Assembly: GCA_031279015.1 (NCBI GenBank)
Contig: JAITJI010000118.1
Location: 33,105-97,104 of the forward strand
Origin: Spirochaetaceae bacterium
GTDB taxonomy: Bacteria; Spirochaetota; Spirochaetia; Treponematales; Breznakiellaceae
Direction of reading: 5' to 3'
Length of the DNA: 64,000 nucleotides
Shown: positions 44,376-56,005 of the stretch, one piece after another
Position numbering within the stretch: position 1 is the stretch's first letter
Layout of the letters: each line of letters begins with the position of its first letter
Translations under genes and position numbers: made by a program
The notes under the pieces: generated by a model
Told to the model about the DNA's origin: nothing
Databases searched by the model: none
Seen by the model: the letters and a program-made list of their open reading frames with translations, nothing else

Positions 44376-44822
44376 TTAAAAAAGACCGGAAAGACAGTAG
44401 GCCGTCACCGCTCCAAGGCTTAAGAAGGGGGCAAAGGGAATGGGATGTCCGGAATTCTCCGTTGAAAGGCGCCGCCTTACCAGGGCGCCGGCGATTCCCG
44501 TCAATGCGGCAATGGCAAAGGCCAGAAACGCCCCCGGGAGGCCGCAGAACAATCCGACAAGGGCGGCAAATTTTATGTCCCCAATGCCCAGCCCCCGGGT
44601 GCCTAATCGGACGCAGAAAAAAAGGACCCCGCCAAAAAGGGCGGCTCCTCCGTGGCCGGGCAGCGATTCCGGAAGGGCAAAGACCCGAATTGCAAGGATG
44701 ATGAAGAAACAGGGCAGACTCAGCAGATCCGGTATACGGTAACTGCGGATGTCCGTTATCGATATGGGTATGGCAAAGAGCACAAAGACGCAGAGGATAA
44801 GCCGGGTGTAAAGGGTTGTCAT
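44376..44822 (-). CDS. type IV prepilin peptidase, short form (A24 family)
   Basis: This 148-residue integral membrane aspartyl protease should cut and prepare the GspG, I, J and K pseudopilins. Both catalytic Asp motifs are seen: ITDIRSYRIP near residue 25 and GLGIGDIKFAALVG near residue 80. It lacks the N-terminal cytoplasmic methyltransferase domain of classical PilD/GspO (about 270 residues), so N-methylation may be absent or done elsewhere. It is the last gene of the trxB-nagZ-GNAT run, 9 bases after the GNAT stop, and lies just upstream of gspD. Confidence 0.88.
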   Translation of the reverse strand: MTTLYTRLILCVFVLFAIPISITDIRSYRIPDLLSLPCFFIILAIRVFALPESLPGHGGAALFGGVLFFCVRLGTRGLGIGDIKFAALVGLFCGLPGAFLAFAIAALTGIAGALVRRRLSTENSGHPIPFAPFLSLGAVTAYCLSGLF

Positions 44823-44831
44823 GAGCCTGCC

Positions 44832-45710
44832 TCAGTAATAAGATATCCGGTAATCCCCGATTGTCTTGAAGCCGAGCCGCCGGTATACGGTTTGGGCGGT
44901 GGCGTTATGCTTCTTGACAAAAAGGGTCACCCCCCGGCCTTTGGCGGTAAGCTCCAAAACCAGGGCAGCGGTCATGGTGGTAGCTATGCCAAGCCCCCGG
45001 TAGTCGGGATGTACATACACCCCGCCAAGTTGATACCGGGTAAAGGAAACAGCGTTGGTGTTTATCTTGGCAACTATGCGGCCATCCAGTTCTGCCGCCA
45101 ACATGTGTTCCCGGAGGACTATTTGTTCCAGAGACAGCCTGGAAGAGAGGGGGCTGTACACGGCGCCCTTGGGCAGCACCTCTTCCTTCTCATAGGCTGT
45201 CTGGAGGGGAAGGAGTTTTTCCAAATCGGACATATCGGGGGTCCGCAGGTGTAATCCTGCAGGCCCACGGCGCAACAGCATCCGCAGCCGTCCGTTTAAG
45301 GCTTCGGGATCAGGTTCCGCATCCAGGCTCATCAGATCGTAATCGATCCGATCCATGGCGGTGTATACCGGCTGCAACGCCCCCTCCAGCAGCTCCGCGT
45401 CCTCCCGCAGTCCCTGGATCGCATGGAGGGGCCGCGTCCCGGGGAGGAGCCTCAAAAACCGGGGGGCAGGGACGAGCCTTTGACCGTTAAATACCGGAAG
45501 CAGGGACTGACGGCTCCGGATTAAAAGCGCCGGTACCGGCTCCCCAATTCTTCTTCCGGGACCGGCGCTGTACCACACCTGGTCGTCGCCGGGGTTGAGG
45601 TGCAGGAATCGTGCGCAGGCCGTGGTACAGTAGGGTTCCATCTGCCGCAGAAAGGCTTCACAGGCGGCATGTTCCCCCTTTTTCATCCTGCGCCAACGGA
45701 AAGAATCCAT
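44832..45710 (-). CDS. GNAT-family N-acetyltransferase
   Basis: This 292-residue protein has a C-terminal GNAT domain at about 160-290. The acetyl-CoA loop is GGVYVHPDYRGLGIATTMTAAL and the end motif is YRRLGFKTIGDYRISYY. The N-terminal half has no clear family and may be a second degenerate acetyltransferase-like domain. ATG 45710 shares its A with the nagZ stop (TGATG), so translation is coupled; a GTG at 45713 is also possible. The acceptor is unknown. A cell-wall or protein substrate would fit its neighbours but is a guess. Confidence 0.82.
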   Translation of the reverse strand: MDSFRWRRMKKGEHAACEAFLRQMEPYCTTACARFLHLNPGDDQVWYSAGPGRRIGEPVPALLIRSRQSLLPVFNGQRLVPAPRFLRLLPGTRPLHAIQGLREDAELLEGALQPVYTAMDRIDYDLMSLDAEPDPEALNGRLRMLLRRGPAGLHLRTPDMSDLEKLLPLQTAYEKEEVLPKGAVYSPLSSRLSLEQIVLREHMLAAELDGRIVAKINTNAVSFTRYQLGGVYVHPDYRGLGIATTMTAALVLELTAKGRGVTLFVKKHNATAQTVYRRLGFKTIGDYRISYY

Positions 45711-47371
45711 CACAGGGGAAGCTTTCCCCGGGCGGGTATTCTACCCAGGAGGGCGGAGAAGCCCGCCACAAAGGATTCCGGCGCGTAACTGTACACCGCA
45801 ATAGCGCCGTCAACCCAGGGCGCCTCCTCCAGATACACCGGGCTTAACACCGAAAAGAGAATCACCCGTTTCCCCAGGGGCCTGAGGAATTTGAGCAGCT
45901 TCAAACCTTCCGCATTGGAAATGCAGAAGATGATCGTGTCCGCTTCACCGGCGTAATACAAAAATTCCGCGGCGGGCCATTCGTCGGAGTACCAATAGGA
46001 ACGGGCCCCGGGATAGGCGTTTCTTCCGGCGTTGAAAAAATCGATAAACTGTCCTGCCAGGAGAACCTTTCCCGCATCTTCGGCACGCAGGGGAATTCCG
46101 GCCGTATCGGCGCCGTTCACCACCGTGACGCTTCGGGCCGCAAGGTCGAGGAAAAAGGCAGCCCCCTCCGGGTCGGGGAGTTTCTCTTCAACCTGCTGCG
46201 GGTCCGGAATACGGGGAACCGCCTTGTCCCCCCGCAGGTAGCGGAGCTTGGCGGTGAGTATCCGCAGGGCCGCATCCCGGACCCGGTCCCGGAACAGGGG
46301 ATCTTCCCTCATGGCGGCGGTGAGACTTGTCCAGACCGGATCGCCCAGGTTAGGGGTCTTTGAAAGCATGATGATATCATTGCCCGCCAGCAGGGCCTGT
46401 TTTGCCGCCCGGGAGAGACTGCCTGCGCTGAGGGTTGCCCCGTTCATCATGAGGTCGTCGGTGATGATAAGCCCTTCATAACCGATACGTTCCCGGAGTA
46501 TATCCCGGAGAAACCAGGACGAAAGGGATGCGGGAACCATCCCTGCGGGGGTTTGCGGAAAGGCGAGGTGGCCGCTCATGATCGCGGGAAGCCGTTCCCG
46601 GGCGAGGATTCGGTAGGGGACCAGTTCCCGGTCCCAGAGCACCTCAAAGGGGATGTCAATCCGGGGAAGCACTCCATGGGAATCCAGGTCCGTATCCCCG
46701 TGGCCGGGGTAGTGTTTGGCTGTGGCGATGATCCCCGCCGCTCCCTGGCCCTTCGCAAAGGCCGCCCCCAGAATCCCCGCCTGACGGGGATCGCTGCCGA
46801 AGGATCGGGGGCCTATCAGGGTGGAACCCCGGTTTGTGTAGAGGTCCACCGTGGGAGCAAAGTTCATGTTGATTCCCAGGAGGGCCAGTTCCCGGCCAAT
46901 ATAGTAGCCCGAAAGGTAGGCGTCCCGGGGAAAACCCGATGCGCCGATGGCCATATTCCCCGGAGTTTCGCTGGTGGCGCCCTTTACGTGCCGAATCCAT
47001 CCCCCCTCCTGATCGGTGGCTACAAAGAGGGGGATGCCGTAGGGCCCTTCCATGGAGGTCTTCTGCAGGGCGCCCACCGTTTCCGCCAGCTTCAGGGTGT
47101 CTCCGGTATTCCAGCCAAATATCTTCACCCCGCCGATGTTCCGCCCTTGAATCCAGTCCATGATGAGAGGCGACGGGGTGGCCCCAACCCAACCGAGCAT
47201 GAAGGTCTGGGCCAGGATATCCTCATCGGTCATCCGGTCGAGGATCCGTGCAGCCAGGACCTCCGCCTCTTCCGGATCATCAAAATGCAGGGCGGCAAGC
47301 CCTTTCCCGGAGACGGGGAAGAACAAAAGAGCCAGGACCAGCACGATCCCGGGAATGCAGGCGCCCCTCAC
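45710..47371 (-). CDS. GH3-family beta-N-acetylhexosaminidase (NagZ-like), exported
   Basis: This 553-residue glycoside hydrolase family 3 enzyme probably removes N-acetylglucosamine from muropeptides or other glycans. The GH3 barrel has DQEGGWIRHVKG, the NagZ histidine/Asp motif AKHYPGHGDTDLDSHGVLP, and the nucleophile region LIITDDLMMNGA. A C-terminal GH3_C-like domain covers about 400-550, unlike short NagZ. The signal segment IPGIVLVLALLFFPVSGKGLA suggests export, unlike the cytoplasmic E. coli enzyme. It starts at GTG 47371, overlapping the trxB stop (GTGA). Confidence 0.9.
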   Translation of the reverse strand: MRGACIPGIVLVLALLFFPVSGKGLAALHFDDPEEAEVLAARILDRMTDEDILAQTFMLGWVGATPSPLIMDWIQGRNIGGVKIFGWNTGDTLKLAETVGALQKTSMEGPYGIPLFVATDQEGGWIRHVKGATSETPGNMAIGASGFPRDAYLSGYYIGRELALLGINMNFAPTVDLYTNRGSTLIGPRSFGSDPRQAGILGAAFAKGQGAAGIIATAKHYPGHGDTDLDSHGVLPRIDIPFEVLWDRELVPYRILARERLPAIMSGHLAFPQTPAGMVPASLSSWFLRDILRERIGYEGLIITDDLMMNGATLSAGSLSRAAKQALLAGNDIIMLSKTPNLGDPVWTSLTAAMREDPLFRDRVRDAALRILTAKLRYLRGDKAVPRIPDPQQVEEKLPDPEGAAFFLDLAARSVTVVNGADTAGIPLRAEDAGKVLLAGQFIDFFNAGRNAYPGARSYWYSDEWPAAEFLYYAGEADTIIFCISNAEGLKLLKFLRPLGKRVILFSVLSPVYLEEAPWVDGAIAVYSYAPESFVAGFSALLGRIPARGKLPL

Positions 47372-48309
47372 CGGTAGACTTCATCCTTTAACGCATCAAT
47401 GTAAGCGGCGGCGCTGTGGGCCGCCACGGCTCCCTCTCCGGCGGCGACAACCACCTGCCGGAAAGGGCTGGAACGGACATCCCCCGCCACAAAAAGCCCC
47501 GGCAGGGAACTGGCCATCCTCTGATCGGTCACCAGGTAACCGTTTTCATCGGTCTTGAGGTCCGGCGCCAGGGAGGCTTGGGGAGAAGCTCCGGCAAAGA
47601 TAAACACCGCTTCCGCCTCTTCCTCGTATGTCTCCCCCCGATCCGTCCGTTCCAGTACCACCGATGCAACCTGCCTTTCCCCCCGAATCTCCAGCAGCCG
47701 GGTGTTGAATCGAACTTCAATGGCGGGGTTGTGCAGCACCCGTTCCGCCAGGGCCTTCTGGGCCCGGAATTTTTCCCGCCGGTGAATGAGAATCACCCGG
47801 GAAGACAGGCGGGAGAGGTATTGGGCCTCATCACAGGCCGTATCCCCGCCCCCCGCCACCAGTATCTTTTTCCCCTTAAAGAAGGGCCCGTCACAGACGG
47901 CGCAGTAAGAAACCCCCCGGCCGTAGAACTCCGCCTCTCCCGGTATGTTCAGGGTATGGTGCCTTGTACCGGTGGCGAGGATCACCGCGCAGGCGCTCTT
48001 TTTTTCGCCGTTTCCCAGGCCCAGGATGAAAGCATCTCCCTCTTTGCGGAGGGATACTACGGTCTCACTGAGAAACCGGGCGCCGAATTTTTCAGCCTGA
48101 CGGCGGAGGTCTTCAGCAAAATCATACCCTGTTTTTTCGGGAAATATCCCGGGATAATTTTCCAGCGTATCGATGTTCAGCGCCTGGCCTCCCGGGGCAA
48201 GCTGTTCAATGACAAGAACGTCCAGACTGGCCCGGCTGCCGTACTGGGCCGCGGTCAGACCCGCAGGCCCTGCGCCGATGATTATCAGATCGAAGTCAGG
48301 TTTTACCAT
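47368..48309 (-). CDS. trxB: thioredoxin reductase
   Basis: This 313-residue FAD/NADPH enzyme keeps thioredoxin reduced. The FAD motif is IIGAGPAGLTAAQYGSRA, the redox-active CxxC is YCAVCDGPFF, the NADPH motif is VAGGGDTACDEAQYLS, and the C-terminal FAD contact is GLFVAGDVRSSPFRQVVVAAGEGAVAA. GGAGG precedes the ATG. It leads the trxB-nagZ-GNAT-prepilin peptidase cluster and is divergent from the transglutaminase-like gene. Confidence 0.95.
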   Translation of the reverse strand: MVKPDFDLIIIGAGPAGLTAAQYGSRASLDVLVIEQLAPGGQALNIDTLENYPGIFPEKTGYDFAEDLRRQAEKFGARFLSETVVSLRKEGDAFILGLGNGEKKSACAVILATGTRHHTLNIPGEAEFYGRGVSYCAVCDGPFFKGKKILVAGGGDTACDEAQYLSRLSSRVILIHRREKFRAQKALAERVLHNPAIEVRFNTRLLEIRGERQVASVVLERTDRGETYEEEAEAVFIFAGASPQASLAPDLKTDENGYLVTDQRMASSLPGLFVAGDVRSSPFRQVVVAAGEGAVAAHSAAAYIDALKDEVYR

Positions 48310-48402
48310 GCAGCCTCCGTAAAAATGCCCCGTCTGCCGGGACCCATGGAACCGTCAACCGGAATTCCATGGAACCATCTTACTATCCCGGTGAAAAGGG
48401 AA

Positions 48403-48417
48403 TATAGTTATTGTATG
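48403..48417 (+). promoter_or_regulatory. -10 box giving a leaderless start for the transglutaminase-like gene
   Basis: TATAGT (48403-48408) ends 6 bases before the ATG (48415). No ribosome-binding site is visible and the -35 is weak. The geometry is the same as at asnS. Confidence 0.45.
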
Positions 48418-49971
48418 AAATGCCGTGCACTCCAGTCAATCGTTGTTTTTGGGACCCCTAAGGGTCCTGTCCGTTTTGCCGGCGTTTTGACGATCCTTTT
48501 GTTCTTCGTTCTCCTGCCCCTGAAAGCCCAAAATTCCTCGTTTCCTAATATCGAAGGAGATCCCAAGGCCCGGGAGTACAGCCGCCGGGGCGCTGACGAA
48601 ACCTGCTCCTGGCAGGACCTGGCGGAGATAGCCCTCTGGGCTTCCGGTGCGGAAGCTGCGGGACAGGGCGGGCGGCGGAACCGGGGTTCCGTCCGGGACA
48701 TCATTGCCGGGGCGGTGGCGGATCTGGGCGCCCGGGAGAATCTGCCCCCGGGGCCCCGGGAACGGGGTGAGTACATTATGGAATTCATGCACCGCCGGTA
48801 TCTCAAAACCTATTCCGCCTACCAGACCCTGCTTGACGAGATCTTTGCTTCCGGCCGTTACAACTGTGTTTCCTCTGCGGTACTCTACACGATCCTTGCA
48901 TCGTCGGTGGGACTGGAGGTCCGGGGGATCCTGACCAGGGATCATGCCTTTGTGACGATCAATACCGGGACGGAGCTTATCGACGTGGAGACCACCAACC
49001 CCTATGGTTTCGATCCCGGTAACCGGCGGGAATTTCACGATGAATTCAGCGGGGCTACCGGGTTTGTCTATGTGCCGGCTAAAAATTACCGTGACCGGGT
49101 TTCCATCAGCCGGTTGGAACTGGTGTCCCTTATTCTGACCAACCGGATTGCAGAATACGAAAGACAAGGCCGCTATGGTGAGGCGATACCGCTGGCGGTG
49201 AACCGGGCCATCCTCCTTGCCAATCGGCAGGACCCCGTTTCATCGCCCTTCTTTCACGACCCCCAGGAAGACCTTATGGACCGGCTTTTCAACTACGGGG
49301 CCTCTCTGATAAACGGGGGCAGGGAAGCCGATGCCCTTGCCTGGGCAGCCTTTGCCTGGCCGCGTTACCCCGGCGCCGGTTCCGGGGATGACCCCCGGTG
49401 GCCGCAATTTGTCTATGCGGCTTTAAACAACCAGGTGACGAAACTGCTGCAGTCCGGGCGGATTACCGAAGCCCGGGAGGCTCTGATCCGTAACGACAGG
49501 GCCGGCGATGCCCGGGTCAGCCCCAAGGACAGGCGAGCCCTGGAGATTCTGGTTACGGATGCGGAACTTACCGAACGCATCGGCAGGATAAAAACAGCGG
49601 AGGACGCGGAGGCGGTCTTTACCCTAATCGATCAGGCGGGTTCCACGCTGTCCGCAGCCAGGGCGGAGGAATTCCGTACCTATGTCATTATTAATGAAGG
49701 AAAACGGCGGGCCGCGGCGGAGGGACCCCTGGCGGGTATTGTCTACATCGAAGAGGCCATTGGCCGGTACGGCAGCAACAATGTTCTGGAGAATGCCCTG
49801 CGGGTCTTCAGGCAAAACCAGATAGTGGCCCTGCACAACCGTTTTGCCGATCTTTTTAACCGGAAGGACTTTGAGGGGGCCCGCCGGGTGATACAGGGAG
49901 CCCTCAGGGAATTTCCCGGCAACCGGCAGCTGCAATCGGACCTTGACCGGTTGGAACAGGCCCTGCGGTGA
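48415..49971 (+). CDS. secreted transglutaminase-like protein with TPR-type C-terminus
   Basis: This protein of about 518 residues has a signal segment (FAGVLTILLFFVLLPLKAQ) and then a transglutaminase-like papain-fold domain. The likely triad is Cys151 (YNCVSSAVLYTILA), His177 (TRDHAFV) and Asp190 (LIDVETTNPYGFDPG). The C-terminal half (about 240-515) is helical and TPR-like (RYGEAIPLAVNRAILLANR). The frame is open far upstream, but that part is antisense to trxB; ATG 48415 begins a normal signal peptide. It may act as a periplasmic protease or cross-linking enzyme. The substrate is unknown. Confidence 0.75.
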   Translation: MKCRALQSIVVFGTPKGPVRFAGVLTILLFFVLLPLKAQNSSFPNIEGDPKAREYSRRGADETCSWQDLAEIALWASGAEAAGQGGRRNRGSVRDIIAGAVADLGARENLPPGPRERGEYIMEFMHRRYLKTYSAYQTLLDEIFASGRYNCVSSAVLYTILASSVGLEVRGILTRDHAFVTINTGTELIDVETTNPYGFDPGNRREFHDEFSGATGFVYVPAKNYRDRVSISRLELVSLILTNRIAEYERQGRYGEAIPLAVNRAILLANRQDPVSSPFFHDPQEDLMDRLFNYGASLINGGREADALAWAAFAWPRYPGAGSGDDPRWPQFVYAALNNQVTKLLQSGRITEAREALIRNDRAGDARVSPKDRRALEILVTDAELTERIGRIKTAEDAEAVFTLIDQAGSTLSAARAEEFRTYVIINEGKRRAAAEGPLAGIVYIEEAIGRYGSNNVLENALRVFRQNQIVALHNRFADLFNRKDFEGARRVIQGALREFPGNRQLQSDLDRLEQALR

Positions 49972-50029
49972 CGATAGGCAACAAGTCCGCCCTGGGCGGT
50001 GAATATATTATGGTTAAGGAGAGGACAGC

Positions 50030-52290
<2,261 letters not shown>

Positions 52291-52436
52291 CTACTCCTCC
52301 ATTTGTTTCCATTTGGGTGCGGGCAATAGCTTTGTGTTGGCTACGCTCTGAAAAATATAAAATATCTGCAGCATGAGCACAAGACCGCTTATCAATCCCC
52401 CCCACATGAAAAACCCGGATTCAAGGCGTATTTTTT

Positions 52437-52474
52437 TTGACAGATTTTCGCAGATACCATACACTGGTTCCATG
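52437..52474 (+). promoter_or_regulatory. strong promoter with leaderless start of the SNF2 gene
   Basis: A perfect -35 TTGACA (52437-52442), a 17-bp spacer and TACACT (52460-52465) lie directly before ATG 52472, with 6 bases between. No Shine-Dalgarno sequence is present. Confidence 0.65.
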
Positions 52475-55400
52475 GCGCGGCAGAATTACGGGGTTAGTCC
52501 CTGGGGAAAGTGGTTTGTTGAGGTCTTGGAGGGTTATGAGATGGGCGCCCGGCTTGACCGGGGGCGCAGTTATGCCAACACGGGAAAAGTTCTATCCCTG
52601 AAGATCGAAGCGGGCAGGGCCATTGCCAAAGTGCAGGGTCACTACCGGTCCTCTTATAAGGTAGAGATAGATTTTCCTCCCCTGGCTGAAAAGCAGCGGG
52701 TTTTTGACCTTATCGAAGAAGACCCCTCCCTGCTTGCCCGGATCGCCGCAGGGGAGCTGCCCGGGGAATTCCTGGAGAAGTTGAAAAGAGAGGGGATCAG
52801 CCTGATCCCCCGGCGCTGGAAGGAGATGCGGCGATCCTGCAACTGTCCCGATTACGGAGACCCGTGCAAGCACATGGCGGCCCTCTACTACGTCATTGCC
52901 CGGGAGATCGATGCGGATCCCCACGTGCTGTTCCGCCTGCGGGGGCTGGATCTGGAGGAACTGTCCCGGCGTTTCGGAACCAGCCTCAACCGGACTCTGA
53001 CGCCGCCCTTTACCGTCGAAGCCGGGGGCGCCGTCAGGGAACGGCCCGAATCTCCCCCTGAATGGGGGGAGATTCCCCGCTGTACCGAACTGATCCTTTC
53101 CCTGCTGCCCTTGGAATCCGCCTTCAGTACCCGGAATTTCGCGGTGGTTCTGGGAGAATTCTACCACCATGCGGCACGATTTGTGTTCTGGGAAGATCCG
53201 GGTATAAAGAGGCCCGGTGCGGAGGATGCCGAAGAGCGCCGTTTTTCCCGCTCCGATTGGAGCCTGGAATGTCCCCGGCCCGGCCCCGGGACGGAACCGG
53301 TACTGCTGCAGAAGGCTATCGACGGGGCTGTTACCCGGTACTCCGTCTGGGAGGCCTTTACCCGGTTCCGCCTCTTTTCCTCCGATGACGGCACGGAAAA
53401 CTATACATTTCTCTACTATCTCTTCAAGTTACTGGGGCTGATCTGCAGCGCCGGGGCCTATATCCCCTGTCCCGTCGTGGACGGGGATACGCTCCGGATC
53501 GTCTGGCTTGTCTTTGAAGGGCTCCCCTCGATCCGGGATGCCCTGGATTCCATCGCCCGCTACGAAGCCCGGATGCTTCCCCTGGCCAAAACGCGGAAAA
53601 ACTCCCCCGGGGCCTCCGGGGCGGCGGATAAGCAGTCCGCGACGAAGCCGGCGGCCGGGCCGGGTTATGCCTCGGGCCGCAGCGTGGTGAACCTCATCGC
53701 CCATGCGGTCCTGAACGAGTGGGTTAAACGGAACTATTTTTCCCTGGGAAGCGTCCGGCAACAGGGGGACGCAGCTTTCAGGGACCTCCTGAACCTCTTC
53801 TTCCGGGGGGAGGGGCTCAATATATCTGCGCCGGCTCAGCGGAGCCTTCCCCTGGTCATTTCCAACTGGCTTGCGGTACTCCGCGTCGATTTTTCCGCCT
53901 ACCGCTACCGGTTCACCCTCAAGACCTCCGGCAAGGAGGACTTTGCCCTCTCCATGGAACTCATTGTTGAAGAGCCTGAAGGAACCGGGGTGATTCCGCT
54001 TAAGGATGTGGCGCATAAGACCGGCGGCGTTGCGGCGCTCAAAGCCCCTACGGCGCTGTCAAACTACCTTCCGGAGCTGCGGATCCTTTTCACCAAAACA
54101 CGGGTGCGGCTCTCCGAAGAGCGGCTGGTATATTTTCTGGACAGCGCTGCGGAGCTGATCTCCCGGCTGGGCATTGAGGTTGTCTTCCCCAGGGAACTCC
54201 ACCGGGAGCTCAAGCCCCGGCTTGTTCTCAAGGGGGAAGCGAAGAAGGCCGCATCCCTGGTGAGCTATCTGAATCTGGACAGCATCCTGGACTGGCATTG
54301 GGAAGTCGCCATCGGAGACCAGACCCTCAGTGCCGAAGAATTTAAGGCCATTACGGCTCAGAAGAAAGCGGTGGTACGGTTTCGGGATCAATTTATCCGC
54401 CTTGATCCTGCGGAAGTATCCCGGCTCTTCAAGCAGGCCGCTGCGGGCGGGAAGATCGGCCCCAACGATTTCCTCAAAGCCTACTTTGCCGGGGACAGCA
54501 TCCTCTCCTTTGATGCGGAGGAGATCATCCGGCGGATCTTTGACGAGAGGGACTATCCCGTACCCGCCGCCCTCAGGGCGGAGCTTCGTCCCTATCAGCG
54601 CCGGGGTTACAACTGGGTTTGTTCCCTCCTGGCCGCCGGATTCGGCTGCATCCTGGCGGACGACATGGGCCTGGGAAAGACCGTCCAGTCTATTGCGGTG
54701 TGCCTCCGCCTCAAGGAGGAGGGCCTGCTCCCGGAAGGGGGCCTTATCATCGCCCCCGCCTCTCTCCTTGAAAACTGGGAACAGGAACTTGGCCGTTTTG
54801 CCCCCTCCCTCAGTGTCGGACGTTACCACGGGTCAAAGCGGGACTTCACCACCGGGAAGGACCTCTTCCTCACCACCTACCAGACTGCCGTCCGGGATGC
54901 GGCGAAACTGGCGGAACGAACCTTCTCCCTTCTCATCGTGGATGAGGCCCACCTCCTCAAAAACGCCGAAACCCGGGGCTCAAAAACCGTCAAGAGTCTC
55001 CGTACCCGTTACCGCCTTGCCCTGTCGGGAACCCCTGTGGAGAACCGGCTGGAAGACCTCCGTTCCCTTTTTGACTTCATCCTCCCGGGCTACCTGGGGA
55101 CGGAAACCGAATTCAGGAAGGCCTACCGCTATCCCATAGAGGTGGAACGCCGGCAGGACCGGGCCGGGGAACTCCGGCGGATCACCGCGCCATTCCTCCT
55201 CAGACGGTTAAAGATCGACAAGGCGATCATCGACGATCTTCCCGAAAAGATCAGCATCAACGAATATGCGGTCCCGGAGAAGGAGCAGGCTGCCCTCTAC
55301 GAGAGTATCGTTAGCGCCGTCCTGGAAAAATCCGCCGGGATGGAGGATCCCGCCGGACGCTCCGCCCTGATTCTCAGCCTGCTCACCAGCCTCAAACAGG

Positions 55401-55972
55401 TCTGCGATCACCCCCGGGTCTACGACAAGGAAAGCCCCGCGGTCTCCACCCTTTCCGGCAAGGCCCGGCTTCTCGTGGCGCTTCTGGAGGATATCCTTGT
55501 CAATCGGGAAAAGGTCCTTGTCTTCAGCCAGTATGTGGAAACCCTGGAGTGCCTGAGGGAGATCATTCAGCACGAACTGGGGGAAGCGGCGCCGATCTAC
55601 CACGGCGGCCTTGTTCAGAAAAAACGCAGTGAGGTGATCGACCGTTTCAGTACCGATCCCGCCTGCCGGATACTCCTCATCAGCCTCCGGGCGGGCGGCC
55701 TGGGCCTCAACCTTACCGCGGCAAGCCGGGTTATCCACTACGATCTCTGGTACAACCCCGCCGTGGAAAACCAGGCCACGGATCGGGCCTTCCGCATTGG
55801 CCAGCGGCAGAACGTCTTTGTCCACCGCTTCATCATGCGGAATACCTTTGAGGAAAAAATAGAAGCCATGCTCACCAGCAAACGGGAACTGGCTGAAATG
55901 ACCGTTTCTTCCGGGGAATCCTGGCTGGCCCGGATGAGCCACGAGGAACTGCGAGCCCTCTTTGACCGGTAG
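52472..55972 (+). CDS. SWIM zinc-finger SNF2-family helicase/ATPase
   Basis: This protein of about 1166 residues is a SNF2/RapA-like DNA translocase. A SWIM zinc finger ([12 protein letters not shown], Cys122/Cys124/Cys131/His133) is followed by an SNF2-associated middle region at about 200-650. The N-lobe has Walker A [15 protein letters not shown] near 730 and DEAH in [12 protein letters not shown] near 823. The C-lobe has [43 protein letters not shown]-like sequence, and [12 protein letters not shown]. ATG 52472 is chosen because a strong promoter leaves no room for the longer frame. It may remodel nucleoprotein or recycle RNA polymerase; the target is unknown. Confidence 0.9.
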   Translation: [1166 protein letters not shown]

Positions 55973-56005
55973 GCATCGAGGATGTTTGCCGCTATCCGGG
56001 TTCCG

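Noticed and set aside
47416-48414. N-terminal extension of the transglutaminase-like frame
   Set aside because: The first 333 codons are antisense to trxB. A normal signal peptide and -10 box place the start at 48415.
49989-50001. CCGCC-CTG-GGCGG hairpin after the transglutaminase-like gene
   Set aside because: Only 5 bp with no T-run; too weak to call.
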